DNA of 64,000 nucleotides from Neobacillus rhizophilus (GTDB lineage: Bacteria > Bacillota > Bacilli > Bacillales > Cytobacillaceae). This document shows positions 24,663-33,027 of the stretch, piece after piece. The notes under the pieces were generated by a model. It was not told the DNA's origin, did not search any database, and worked only from the letters and a program-made list of their open reading frames with translations. The DNA lies in assembly GCF_018343535.1 (NCBI RefSeq), contig NZ_JAGYPF010000002.1:274103-338102 (forward strand), read 5' to 3'. A program made the translations under genes and the position numbers. The stretch's first letter is position 1, and each line of letters starts with the position of its first letter.

Positions 24663-25425
24663 GGAAAGTAAATCAGATTTTTTGGTAAGTATTTGGCCAT
24701 AAAGTGGAAGAAAAATGATGAAAGTGGAAAGTATTTAGCCCCATTTGGAAAGTAAACTCACCAAATCGGAAGGTATATCCAAATAAATGGTAATCACCCC
24801 GAAAAGGTCATCGAAAAATACCTGAGCCAGGCTGGACGCCTGGCTTTTTAGGGAGGGATTCCCTCTGAAAATCAAGTTTGGAAAGTAAATCAGGTTTTTT
24901 GGAAAGTATTTGGCCATAAAGTGGTAGAAAAATGATGAAAGTGGAAAGTATTTAGCCCCATTTGGAAAGTAAACTCACCAAATCGGAAAGTATATCCAAA
25001 TAAATGGTAATCACCCCAAAAAGATCATCGAAAAATACCTGAGCCAGGCTGGACGCCTGGCTTTTTAGGGAGGGATTCCCTCTGAAAATCAAGTTGGAAA
25101 GTAAATCAGATTTTTTGGAAAGTATTTGGCCATAAAGTGGAAGAAAAATGATGAAAGTGGAAAGTATTTTGCCCCATTTGGAAAGTAAACTCACCAAATC
25201 GGAAAGTATATCCAAATAAATGGTAATCACCCCAAAAAGGTCATCGAAAAATACCTGAGCCAGGCTGGACGCCTGGTTTTTTAGGGAGGGATTCCCTCTG
25301 AAAATCAAGTTGGAAAGTAAATCAGATTTTTTGGAAAGTATTTGGCCATAAAGTGGTAGAAAAATGATGAAAGTGGAAAGTATTTAGCCCCATTTGGAAA
25401 GTAAACTCACCAAATCGGAAAGTAT
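24663..25425 (+). repeat. Four tandem GGAAAGTA array elements (D1-D4)
   Basis: Six copies per element at exact 21-base pitch, starting at 24663, 24880, 25096 and 25312 (last copies at 24768, 24985, 25201 and 25417). The element period is 216-217 bases and the units are nearly identical. Each is followed by TATCCAAATAA and a GCCAGGC-TGGAC-GCCTGGC hairpin plus T run (one unit has GCCTGGT). The third copy in each array is the degenerate TGGAAGAA or TGGTAGAA. Confidence 0.96.
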
Positions 25426-25533
25426 ATCCAAATAAATGGTAATCACCCCAAAAAGGTCATTGAAAAAATACCTGAGCCAGGCTGGACGCCTGGCTTTTTA
25501 GGTAGTTGGGGTACGCTTGAGATGGGGGTCCGG

Positions 25534-25646
25534 CGTGTAAAATCTAGATTGAGGCGAGTAAATCATGAAATTCAGCGAGTAAAAGTCAAAAGTTGGCGAG
25601 TAAATCCTAATTTTTAACGAGTAATCTCACGAAATCGACGAGTAAA
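25534..25646 (+). repeat. CGAGTAAA 21-bp array F4
   Basis: Six copies at 25534 (CGTGTAAA), 25555, 25576, 25597, 25618 (CGAGTAAT) and 25639. It follows directly after element D4. Confidence 0.94.
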
Positions 25647-25697
25647 TTTTAAAAAAGGTAAATTTCAACCCCAATACAGGACTTTCGCCTCAACAGA

Positions 25698-25744
25698 AGT
25701 GTCCACCGCACACGGACAAATGTCCACGTACGGTGCCCGACACC
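25698..25744. repeat. Dispersed TGTCCACG..CGGTGCC repeat, copy 1
   Basis: GTGTCCACCGCACACGGAC is followed by AATGTCCACGTACGGTGCCC. Related copies lie at 29817-29853 and 33391-33436, with a degenerate one near 35152-35230. Confidence 0.8.
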
Positions 25745-25914
25745 TTTACCTACAATTTTCCAATAAATACCCAATTTTTTGATTTATGACACTTTTTTGC
25801 CATAAAACAGCTATTTTTATCATGAATAAGTCGATTTGTGATATTCTTTTAATATTTTTGTAACATAACTGGCAAGTTTGTCTGTTATAAATAGTATAAC
25901 GAGGAGGGGAGTAT

Positions 25915-27018
25915 ATGCAATCGACGATCAAGCGTATTTTACTAGTAGTACTTGCAATCGCTACATACGCATCAGGCGGCACCATGGTTACATATGCACA
26001 AACAAGCAGTGAAGCACTTCGCAATGCTCAACAGCAGCTCCAGGAAAAACAGCAAATTGTGAATCAGCAAAAACAAGAACAGCAAGCTGTTAATCAAGAA
26101 ATACAAGGAATTCAGAAAGAACTAGATTCAATATATGCATATATTACAAAGAACCAAGAAGAAATGGCCCAAACTCAGGCCAAAATCGACGAAGTGAACA
26201 AGCTGATTGAACAAAAGAAAGAAGAGATTGTCGCGCTGGAGGATAAAATTCTCGGCCGTAAAGACATCATGAAAAAGCGGGCCGTGGCCATGCAGCAAAG
26301 TGACAATTTCAATATCGTCATGAACGTATTCTTAGAATCTGACAGCATCTCCGATTTCATTAAGCGTGCAAGCGCAGTCTCGACATTGATGGATGCTGAC
26401 AAAGATATTTTGAACGCCCAAAAGGCAGACCTTCAGAAAATTGAAGACGATAAAAAGGAAATCGATAAGCAGGAACAGGTTTTAGAGGAGCAGAAAACCG
26501 TCCTTGCCAACAAGCAATCCGAACTAGATCAAAACCTGCAAAAGCGTCAGGAAGTCCTAACGGCCATGCAGGATAAATATAATCAAATTACGCAACAATT
26601 GGCTCTAGCCGAGCAGGACAAAGCAAAAGTTCAGTCACAAATGGCCGGCATTCAAGCGGCAATTGCTCAGCAGCAGGCAAGCGCACGCGCAGCTTCCGCA
26701 CCAGCGCAGGATACCTCTAGCGCTAGTCTTAGCGGCAAGGAAATGTACGTTACCGCAACCGCTTACAGCCATGAAGATTCAGGCTCGATAACGAAATTGG
26801 GCTACAACATCGAGGCCAATCCAAATATGAAATTGATTGCAGTCGATCCGTCTGTTATCCCGCTTGGTTCACGTGTATGGGTCGAAGGCTATGGCGAAGC
26901 GATTGCTGGAGACACTGGCGGCGCTATCAAAGGCCACCGTATCGACGTTCTCAAACCAAACAGTGCAGAAGCAAGAGTCTGGGGCAGAAAAACCGTCAAG
27001 CTAATTATTTTAAATTAA
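25915..27018 (+). CDS. Secreted coiled-coil protein with C-terminal 3D domain
   Basis: A 367-residue exported protein: signal peptide (about 1-29, MVTYAQ end), a long Gln/Lys/Glu coiled coil (about 33-250) resembling PcsB/CwlO N-termini, and a 3D domain (about 275-367) with YVTATAYSHEDSG, IAVDPSVIPLGSRVWV and DTGGAIKGHRIDV holding the three conserved Asp residues. 3D domains are lytic-transglycosylase-like (MltA-type), as in YocH and YuiC, so a peptidoglycan role is likely. GAGGAGGGG precedes the ATG. TGTAAC-N5-TGGCAA at 25859 is a poor match to a WalR box. Confidence 0.88.
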   Translation: MQSTIKRILLVVLAIATYASGGTMVTYAQTSSEALRNAQQQLQEKQQIVNQQKQEQQAVNQEIQGIQKELDSIYAYITKNQEEMAQTQAKIDEVNKLIEQKKEEIVALEDKILGRKDIMKKRAVAMQQSDNFNIVMNVFLESDSISDFIKRASAVSTLMDADKDILNAQKADLQKIEDDKKEIDKQEQVLEEQKTVLANKQSELDQNLQKRQEVLTAMQDKYNQITQQLALAEQDKAKVQSQMAGIQAAIAQQQASARAASAPAQDTSSASLSGKEMYVTATAYSHEDSGSITKLGYNIEANPNMKLIAVDPSVIPLGSRVWVEGYGEAIAGDTGGAIKGHRIDVLKPNSAEARVWGRKTVKLIILN

Positions 27019-27048
27019 TTTTTGAAAAATAAATTTCTTGTAATCAAG

Positions 27049-27080
27049 AGACCCGGTACTGGAGCGTGCCGGGTCTTTTG
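27049..27080 (+). terminator. Terminator after the 3D-domain gene
   Basis: AGACCCGGTA pairs with TGCCGGGTCT, followed by TTTT. It may also act on the convergent folD. Confidence 0.85.
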
Positions 27081-27094
27081 ATGTGTGTTGTCAC

Positions 27095-27928
27095 TTACAG
27101 TTTCTCTGCGGAATCAACCGTATGTTTCAACAAGGTCGCAATGGTAATTGGACCAATACCCCCTGGAACAGGAGTGATGGCACTTGCCGCTTCGTAACAT
27201 GTGTCATAATCAATATCCCCAACATTGCCTTTATTGTAACCTGCATCTAATACAACGGAACCCTGCTTTAACCAGCTTCCCTGAATAAATTTAGGCAGTC
27301 CAACCGCTGCCACAACAATATCAGCATGTTTTAAGATTTCAGGTAAATTGGCTGTTTTTGAATGGCAAGTCGTTACGGTCGCGTTTGCATTAAGGAGTAA
27401 TGCAGAAACAGGTTTCCCTAAAATAGGGCTTCTCCCCACTACGACAGCATGTTTACCCTCAATGGGAATCTGGTAGTAGTCTAGCATTTTCATAATTGCT
27501 GCTGGTGTACAGGAAGGATATTGTCCAAACCCTAATGCAGTCTGTCCGAACCCTGTACTTGTGACACCGTCCACATCTTTTCGAATATCTATGGCTTCAA
27601 AAGCGGCACGTTCATCAATTTGCGAAGGAACGGGATGCTGCAAAAGAATACCGTGAACCGAGGGATCGTTATTTAATTCTTTAATCGTTTCTATCAGCTC
27701 CAATGTCCCTGTTTCTTCAGGCAAATGAACACGAATAGATTCTATGCCCAGTCTTTTGCAAGCATTTCCTTTCATTCTTACATAGGTCTCTGAAGCGGGA
27801 TTATCACCAACTAAAATCGTTGCGAGGCATGGGGTTATACCTTTATTTTTTAATAGATCAATACGTGATTTCAAGCCTTCTTTAATTTCTTGTGCAACGA
27901 CATTTCCATCCAAAATGATTTTTTCCAT
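27095..27928 (-). CDS. folD: Bifunctional methylenetetrahydrofolate dehydrogenase/cyclohydrolase FolD
   Basis: A 277-residue enzyme interconverting 5,10-methylene-, methenyl- and 10-formyl-tetrahydrofolate. The substrate-site motif ETYVRMKGNACKRLGI holds the Tyr and Lys, KDVDG is present, and the NADP-binding part VVVGRSPILGKPVSALLL and PVPGGIGPITIATLLKHT are intact. GGAGGGCTTGTA precedes the ATG. Transcription is controlled by a ZTP riboswitch with terminator upstream. The gene is alone here, between accessory regions. Confidence 0.96.
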   Translation of the reverse strand: MEKIILDGNVVAQEIKEGLKSRIDLLKNKGITPCLATILVGDNPASETYVRMKGNACKRLGIESIRVHLPEETGTLELIETIKELNNDPSVHGILLQHPVPSQIDERAAFEAIDIRKDVDGVTSTGFGQTALGFGQYPSCTPAAIMKMLDYYQIPIEGKHAVVVGRSPILGKPVSALLLNANATVTTCHSKTANLPEILKHADIVVAAVGLPKFIQGSWLKQGSVVLDAGYNKGNVGDIDYDTCYEAASAITPVPGGIGPITIATLLKHTVDSAEKL

Positions 27929-27953
27929 TACAAGCCCTCCTGAAAAAATGTAA

Positions 27954-27986
27954 TAAAAAAGAGATAAGGAAATAATCCTTATCTCT
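27954..27986 (-). terminator. Expression-platform terminator of the ZTP riboswitch
   Basis: Minus strand AGAGATAAGGA-TTATT-TCCTTATCTCT followed by T6. The 5' side of the stem directly follows, and partly overlaps, the conserved CTGGGCA end of the aptamer, so ligand binding can prevent terminator formation. Confidence 0.9.
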
Positions 27987-28070
27987 GCCCAGACGACCCG
28001 ACACTATATAAAACACAGCTTCCCTGTGGTCATTTCCACAAATGTCGTCAGTAACTGTGTCCATTTCCTT
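27985..28070 (-). ncRNA. ZTP (pfl) riboswitch upstream of folD
   Basis: Read on the minus strand, the region contains ACTGACGAC, GTGGAAATGACCAC with GGGAAGC after it, and the 3' signature GGGTCGTCTGGGCAG. These match the two conserved halves of the pfl motif, whose 3' end is CCGCCUGGGCA. ZTP/ZMP riboswitches sense folate shortage through purine intermediates and are known upstream of folD. Downstream lies a terminator, so ligand binding should turn expression on. Borders are approximate. Confidence 0.88.
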
Positions 28071-28081
28071 GTTATAAGTAA

Positions 28082-28109
28082 AAGATAACATATAAGCTTT
28101 AAATGTCAA
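28082..28109 (-). promoter_or_regulatory. SigA-type promoter of the folD riboswitch transcript
   Basis: On the minus strand TTGACA (28109-28104), a 16-base spacer and TATCTT (28087-28082), just upstream of the aptamer. Confidence 0.65.
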
Positions 28110-28208
28110 TAAAGTTCTGATTTTCCCAAAACCCAAAATCTTCAAATGATATTGTCCTATTGTTTTTAGTAATCTGTTTAATGATAGTAGAAATGGGAGA
28201 GAACTCAT

Positions 28209-28394
28209 TTGGAAATAGAGAGAAAGAAATATATAAAATGGTCGTTTAAAATAATTTTGATTTTAATGGGTTTCCTTTTTATAAAAGTGTTTGAAGCATT
28301 CATATTGGAACGAATTATTCATTGGATTTGGAATAAACCATTTGTAAGAATGGAAGAATCCATTGACATTTTTGTTACGATATTGGCGGCTTAG
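28209..28394 (+). CDS. Small single-helix membrane protein
   Basis: A 61-residue protein with TTG start at 28209 after GGGAGAGAAC. One strong hydrophobic helix (WSFKIILILMGFLFIKVF) is followed by an amphipathic stretch. No family recognised. A weak hairpin terminator follows. Confidence 0.45.
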   Translation: MEIERKKYIKWSFKIILILMGFLFIKVFEAFILERIIHWIWNKPFVRMEESIDIFVTILAA

Positions 28395-28402
28395 GAAGGA
28401 AG

Positions 28403-28435
28403 AACAGTCATTATCATGTATAAGGGCTGTTTTTC
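28403..28435 (+). terminator. Weak terminator
   Basis: AACAGTC/GGCTGTT (one G-U) with a 15-base loop followed by TTTTC. Confidence 0.5.
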
Positions 28436-28455
28436 TTTTCAAAATTTTAGTATGT

Positions 28456-28548
28456 TTAGTTCTCCTTAGATTTTGCTATGCTTCTAACTTCATCAACAGT
28501 AAGTCCAGTACGTTTAGCAAAAGGAGATCGGGCATTGGGCCGATGAAG
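28456..28548 (-). pseudogene. Possible remnant of an Rpn/transposase-like nuclease C-terminus
   Basis: The minus-strand frame ends AKRTGLTVDEVRSIAKSKEN before a stop at 28456. TGLTVDEVRSI resembles the conserved C-terminal helix of Rpn/PD-(D/E)XK transposase-family proteins. No longer open frame exists upstream. This is a tentative identification from a short match. Confidence 0.3.
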
Positions 28549-28646
28549 ATATAAGAATTTTATCCATTAGGGACAATAGTACAGTCTCAATAAAAAAAAT
28601 CGAGTAGAATGTCAAGGACTTATAATTTTTAAGGAGTTGAAGAGTA

Positions 28647-29369
28647 GTGTCTTTACCTGGCATACCGAATATAACGCCTACCATTTCGCTTAGTGTGGGG
28701 CAAACTGTTCCATTGTTACTGGCTTCCGTTGCTCTTGAGGAGTTGGCTCTTGCTCACGTTTTGAATGCAGAAGCTGAAAAACTTCAACTTGTTCTTGGTA
28801 CACTAACCCCAACAAGAACTACATTTTCACCTGCAACCGTTTCGTTGTCTAATCTTCTTGATATTGATGCTAGTGTTCAAAGGACCCTTCGTGACGTCAT
28901 CAAGAAAGAAATGCTGTTGGAGTTCAAGTTTGAAAATATCCTAGATTTAATCCCAACTATCACCACAACTCCAGGGGGAGGGGGGGTTGGTACCCTGACA
29001 ATGATGAAAACTGCAGCGCCAAATCCTGTGTCGGTAGGGCAACTGCTTACCTACACCATTGTGGTGTCAAATACGGGAACCGCACCCCTAACCAATTTAC
29101 TGATATCCGAGCCGATACCAGCAGGTACCAACCTTGTGTCAACGAATGCCCCAGCAGGATTTACGACTACTGAAACACCAGCCGGAAACCCAACATTGGT
29201 AACCTTTACAACACCTTCACTTGCTCCGTTAAGTTCTGCCACTATAACGGTTGTAATAAGGGTGCTAGGTTCTGCAGGACCTACTGTTACAAATATCGCC
29301 ACTGCGATTGCAGATGGAGTAGCTCCTGTAACTGCAACAACTACTGTAACAGTGCAGAGGGGGGGGTAA
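28647..29369 (+). CDS. DUF11-domain surface/spore-associated protein
   Basis: A 240-residue protein. The N-terminal module (about 1-105, LPGIPNITPTISL and ALEELALAHVLNAEAEKLQL) resembles a helical domain I associate with Bacillus spore-surface proteins. After a GGGGVG linker comes one DUF11 beta-sandwich repeat (about 117-237: AAPNPVSVGQLLTYTIVVSN, TATVTVQ-type ending). There is no signal peptide, which fits a spore coat/exosporium protein but does not prove it. The GTG start is preceded by AAGGAGTTG. A spore-surface role is inference. Confidence 0.7.
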   Translation: MSLPGIPNITPTISLSVGQTVPLLLASVALEELALAHVLNAEAEKLQLVLGTLTPTRTTFSPATVSLSNLLDIDASVQRTLRDVIKKEMLLEFKFENILDLIPTITTTPGGGGVGTLTMMKTAAPNPVSVGQLLTYTIVVSNTGTAPLTNLLISEPIPAGTNLVSTNAPAGFTTTETPAGNPTLVTFTTPSLAPLSSATITVVIRVLGSAGPTVTNIATAIADGVAPVTATTTVTVQRGG

Positions 29370-29525
29370 CTCCTGTACTGGATCAACTACTACAACGGTA
29401 TGGTGACCACCTACATTTAGCGAAGGGAAGCAGGCAGAATATTTGAACTATAGGTGATGTTTTCCTTATCTCTTTATTTTTAATTTCAATAAATAAGCTA
29501 AAAGGGACAAGTGACACTTAGATGG

Positions 29526-29551
29526 GGACTGCTGCGGCAGTCCTTTTTTTT
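29526..29551 (+). terminator. Terminator after the DUF11 gene
   Basis: GGACTGC-TGCG-GCAGTCC followed by T8. Confidence 0.9.
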
Positions 29552-29643
29552 GCTCTAACGGGGCAGGTTAAGTAAAGAGAGAACCATTTTTTCTCCCAAA
29601 AATTGAGTTGTCTTTGTTATTCGCTCATAATGTTAAAATGTAA

Positions 29644-29760
29644 ACAAATAGTTTATGGAGTGAGGAAATTGTTTTTGATGTCCCTGCTGACGCAAAAGGT
29701 TTTGTCCTTAAAGCTCGAGGAGGATTTACAGAAAAAGAAATTACACTTAAAGTGGAATAG
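29644..29760 (+). pseudogene. C-terminal remnant of a DUF4352-type protein
   Basis: The frame between stops at 29641 and 29758 encodes EEIVFDVPADAKGFVLKARG followed by GFTEKEITLKVE. This resembles the final strands of DUF4352 (immunoglobulin-like lipoprotein) domains. No start, signal peptide or N-terminal part is present, so it looks like a gene fragment. Confidence 0.4.
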
Positions 29761-29781
29761 GAGTACTTACAGAAACGAAAT

Positions 29782-29810
29782 AAAAAAACAGCGGCCTCTA
29801 TAGCCGCTGT
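29782..29810 (-). terminator. Terminator downstream of ywqA
   Basis: Minus strand ACAGCGGC/GCCGCTGT stem with a 7-base loop and a T-rich tail. Confidence 0.8.
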
Positions 29811-29816
29811 CCTCCA

Positions 29817-29853
29817 TGGGTGGACAAATGTCCACGCGCGGTGCCTGTCACCA
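29817..29853. repeat. Dispersed TGTCCACG..CGGTGCC repeat, copy 2
   Basis: AATGTCCACGCGCGGTGCCT lies immediately after the stop codon of ywqA, between gene and terminator. Confidence 0.8.
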
Positions 29854-32800
29854 TTATCCAAGATGAACCAAATCCCTTAATTCATCCGTCGAAAGCTCCG
29901 TAATCCAGTTCTCACTCTGGATAATCTGGTCATTCAAAAACTGCTTCTTCTCCAACATGGCGTCGATTTTTTCCTCGAGCGTGCCGGTACAAATTAGTTT
30001 GTGCACATGCACGAAGCGGGATTGGCCAATCCGATAGGCCCGGTCGGTCGCTTGGTTTTCAACGGCCGGGTTCCACCAGCGGTCGTAGTGGATGACGTGG
30101 TTCGCCGCAGTCAAGTTTAACCCGGTTCCGCCCGCCTTCAACGACAGCAGGAACACAGGGAACTCCCCGTTCTGGAACCGCTCAATCATCGTATCACGCT
30201 GCGTCTTCGGCACACTTCCGTTTAAAAAAGGTACCTCGATGCCAAATTTCTTCTTCAGCGTACTCCGAATCATTTCGCCCATTTCAATATATTGGGTGAA
30301 AATCAGACAACTTTCTCCCTGGTCCAAAACCGCATCAATCAGTTCGACAAGCTTCTCCAATTTGTTGGAACGTTCAAGAAGCTCCCGGCCTGCTGATTTT
30401 TCCTTCAAGTAGAGGGCAGGGTGGTTGCACAGCTGCTTCAAGCGACTCAGCATTTGCAGCACTAACCCCTTGCGTTCAAAGCCGGTCAATTTTTCAATCT
30501 GCTCAAACGTATCGTGTATGAGCTGCTCATAAAGCGACGCCTGCTCAGCCGTAAGCGGGATGTATTCCTTCTGCTCCAGCTTATCAGGGAGGTTCAGCGC
30601 GACTTCCTCATCCTTTTTCGTCCGCCGCAACAGGAACGGACGAATCAAAGACTGCAGCTGCTGGATTTTATCTTTCTTTTCATCCTTTTCAATCGGGATG
30701 ATGTACCGTTTCTGGAACTGGCCTAAGCTTCCAAGGTAGCCGTGATTGGTAAAATCAAAAATCGACCACAGCTCGGACAGGCGGTTTTCCATCGGCGTCC
30801 CGGTCAGGGCTACATGATGCCGGCCGCGCAATCTACGAACCGCTTTGGATTGCTTCGTTTGGGCATTCTTAATGTTCTGCGCCTCATCGATGGCAATCGT
30901 GCTCCACTGAACGGATTCGAATTCTTCGGAATCCAGATGGCTGATCCCGTAGGAGGTTAGCACCACATCTACATCCCGTGTTTTTTCAGAAAATGCTGCC
31001 TCTTTTAGGCGGTTCGAGCCGTAGTGGAGGTATACCTCCATCTCCGGGGCGAATCGCTCAAGTTCTTTCTGCCAGTTTCCGAGTACAGACGTAGGGCAGA
31101 TGATTAACGCTGCGTTCGTCGGTACCTTGGCAGGAGCAGCAACCTCTTTTTTCCTCCGGCGCGGTTTTGCATCCGCAGGTGCAATAGGCAGGGAGGAGGG
31201 GGTGGTTTCCGTTTCCACAGTGGAAACAATGTCAACTTCGCCATCCTTGCCAACAGCCGAATCCATGCTTTCCATGGTAGAAACGTTTTTACCATCTCCG
31301 CCATCGTTGCCTGGTGCCAAAGTCTGATTATCAAAAGTATCAGCCACGACCGGCGCCTCCACAACCGGAACCTCCTTCATAACGTCCCCAGCTTCATCCT
31401 TCACCTTCAACAAATAAGAAATCAACTGAATTGTCTTCCCAAGCCCCATATCATCGGCTAACACAGCGCCAAACCCGTACTGCCGTAAAAACCACAGCCA
31501 GCTCATCCCTAGCTGCTGATAAGGCCTCAATTCACCGTTCAAGCCCTCAGGCACATCCACGAGCGGAATTTCATTCGTCTCCGACAGTTGCTTCACCATC
31601 TGCTTCCACTGCCGGTTCAGCTCAATCTGAATCTTCGCGAACGCCTTCGGATTTTCTAGTTCCTCTTCGCTGCCCTCACCAGACTCCACAAGCTCTTGCT
31701 CAATCAAATCCCGAACCTGCAGGCCCTCTTTTTCGGCACGTTTCATCAAATCCTGAATTTGTCGAATGAACTGCGGGTCGAGCTTCACCCAACGGCCGCG
31801 AATATAGACGAGCCGCCGCTTTTCTTCAACAAGCTGATGGAACTCATCTTCGGACAAATCGACACCATTCATCGAAAAACGCCAGTTGAAGTCGAGCATT
31901 GCATCCAGCCCAACAAACGACGGCCGGTGGCTTGACGTTCCCTTAAGAGACGCCTTCACACGCAGATTGGCATTTTTCATCGCTTGCCACCAGGAAGGGA
32001 GGAGGATTTCGACATCCAGCGCCAGCAGCGTCTCGCTCGCATCCGTTAAAAACATCCACGCTTCTTCCTCGGTGAGCTCCGTTTTTAAGGCCGCTGGTTC
32101 ACCATCGACATCCGATTCACCATCACCCAGCCACGGAAACAGCCGCACCCAGCGGAACTGCTCACGGTCAACCTTATCCAAAAAAGGCCGCCACTTCGCC
32201 GGAATTCGCTTCACATCCTCGACATCGACAAGCTCATCGACATTTTTCTTCCCGCGCAAAAATACATCCAGGCTCCAGTCGCCTTCGCCGTCTTCAGGCT
32301 CATCCAGCCGCAAGCCAATCGTAAACGGCGCTTCACTCTCCTTGATTCCGACCCACTCGAGCCAGCTTTCCTCATCAAAGTAACGCGCCAGCTCCAAGCC
32401 CGACAGCTTTTGTTTCTTCAATAAATCAAGCTTCGGTCCAAACAGCTCCTTCGCTGCATTATTCCTAGTCAAAAAAGAATCCAGCGCACTGTTATACAAA
32501 TCGGAAATATAGTTGAGAGCGGTGTGGGCCGGTGCATCCATTGCTTCCTCGCCAGCATCCGGCTCAGATGATGCACGAGAACCGTCCCCATGCACCATTT
32601 GCTCCCAAAACTCGGGATGAAATTCATCTTTGACCCGCTCTGGCAGTTTCCAGCGAAATTCACCGTCCGGGCCCCATACTGAAAAGTCCGGGTGCCAGTC
32701 TTTTTCGACAATGCCCTCGTACATGGAGTTGGCGGCCGCCAAGCAAATCTCGGACTCTTCATTCCAGTCCCATTCAATAAAGCGGTTGAACGACTCCTTG

Positions 32801-33027
32801 GCAAAAAGCGACACAAGCTGCCAGCCGTTCACCACCACTCCTTCGACACCATCCACGGTCATCTCATCCAGTACCGTCCCGAAAAAACTCTCCTCGTGGC
32901 TGCTAAAGACAAGATTCTTCCACCTCGAAGGAATCAAAACCCGGCCGCGCTCATCCTGGGCAGTCAGCAGAAACCGATCATCACCTAATTTAGTTGTCAG
33001 CAATTTCAAAAACCTGGTTTTAAGCAT
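29854..33027 (-). CDS. ywqA: SNF2-family DEAD/DEAH helicase-like ATPase YwqA
   Basis: A 1057-residue protein with an N-terminal SNF2-associated region (to about residue 480), motif I LADDMGLGKTIQ, motif II IDEAQNIKN, and a C-terminal helicase lobe (ESCLIFTQYIEMGEMI, LSLKAGGTGLNLT, DRAYRIGQ). It should translocate on DNA using ATP; a repair or chromosome role is likely but not shown. Two unusual insertions are visible. One is a ~75-residue low-complexity linker after motif I. The other is HGDGSRAS in the N-terminal region, encoded by a GGGGACGG intergenic-type repeat. ywqB lies upstream on the same strand as in B. subtilis. Confidence 0.95.
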   Translation of the reverse strand: MLKTRFLKLLTTKLGDDRFLLTAQDERGRVLIPSRWKNLVFSSHEESFFGTVLDEMTVDGVEGVVVNGWQLVSLFAKESFNRFIEWDWNEESEICLAAANSMYEGIVEKDWHPDFSVWGPDGEFRWKLPERVKDEFHPEFWEQMVHGDGSRASSEPDAGEEAMDAPAHTALNYISDLYNSALDSFLTRNNAAKELFGPKLDLLKKQKLSGLELARYFDEESWLEWVGIKESEAPFTIGLRLDEPEDGEGDWSLDVFLRGKKNVDELVDVEDVKRIPAKWRPFLDKVDREQFRWVRLFPWLGDGESDVDGEPAALKTELTEEEAWMFLTDASETLLALDVEILLPSWWQAMKNANLRVKASLKGTSSHRPSFVGLDAMLDFNWRFSMNGVDLSEDEFHQLVEEKRRLVYIRGRWVKLDPQFIRQIQDLMKRAEKEGLQVRDLIEQELVESGEGSEEELENPKAFAKIQIELNRQWKQMVKQLSETNEIPLVDVPEGLNGELRPYQQLGMSWLWFLRQYGFGAVLADDMGLGKTIQLISYLLKVKDEAGDVMKEVPVVEAPVVADTFDNQTLAPGNDGGDGKNVSTMESMDSAVGKDGEVDIVSTVETETTPSSLPIAPADAKPRRRKKEVAAPAKVPTNAALIICPTSVLGNWQKELERFAPEMEVYLHYGSNRLKEAAFSEKTRDVDVVLTSYGISHLDSEEFESVQWSTIAIDEAQNIKNAQTKQSKAVRRLRGRHHVALTGTPMENRLSELWSIFDFTNHGYLGSLGQFQKRYIIPIEKDEKKDKIQQLQSLIRPFLLRRTKKDEEVALNLPDKLEQKEYIPLTAEQASLYEQLIHDTFEQIEKLTGFERKGLVLQMLSRLKQLCNHPALYLKEKSAGRELLERSNKLEKLVELIDAVLDQGESCLIFTQYIEMGEMIRSTLKKKFGIEVPFLNGSVPKTQRDTMIERFQNGEFPVFLLSLKAGGTGLNLTAANHVIHYDRWWNPAVENQATDRAYRIGQSRFVHVHKLICTGTLEEKIDAMLEKKQFLNDQIIQSENWITELSTDELRDLVHLG
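32568..32597. repeat. GGGGACGG repeat copy 4 inside ywqA
   Basis: GATGCACGAGAACCGTCCCC on the plus strand is one arm of the dispersed repeat, kept in frame and translated on the minus strand as VHGDGSRAS within ywqA. Confidence 0.85.

Noticed and set aside
24735..25308. Minus-strand leucine-rich open frames of 60-118 codons in arrays A, B and D
   Set aside because: They are produced by the 21-base period of the repeats, have no ribosome-binding site, and appear wherever the array occurs.
25859..25875. WalR box upstream of the 3D-domain gene
   Set aside because: TGTAAC-N5-TGGCAA has two mismatches in the second half; too weak to list as a site.
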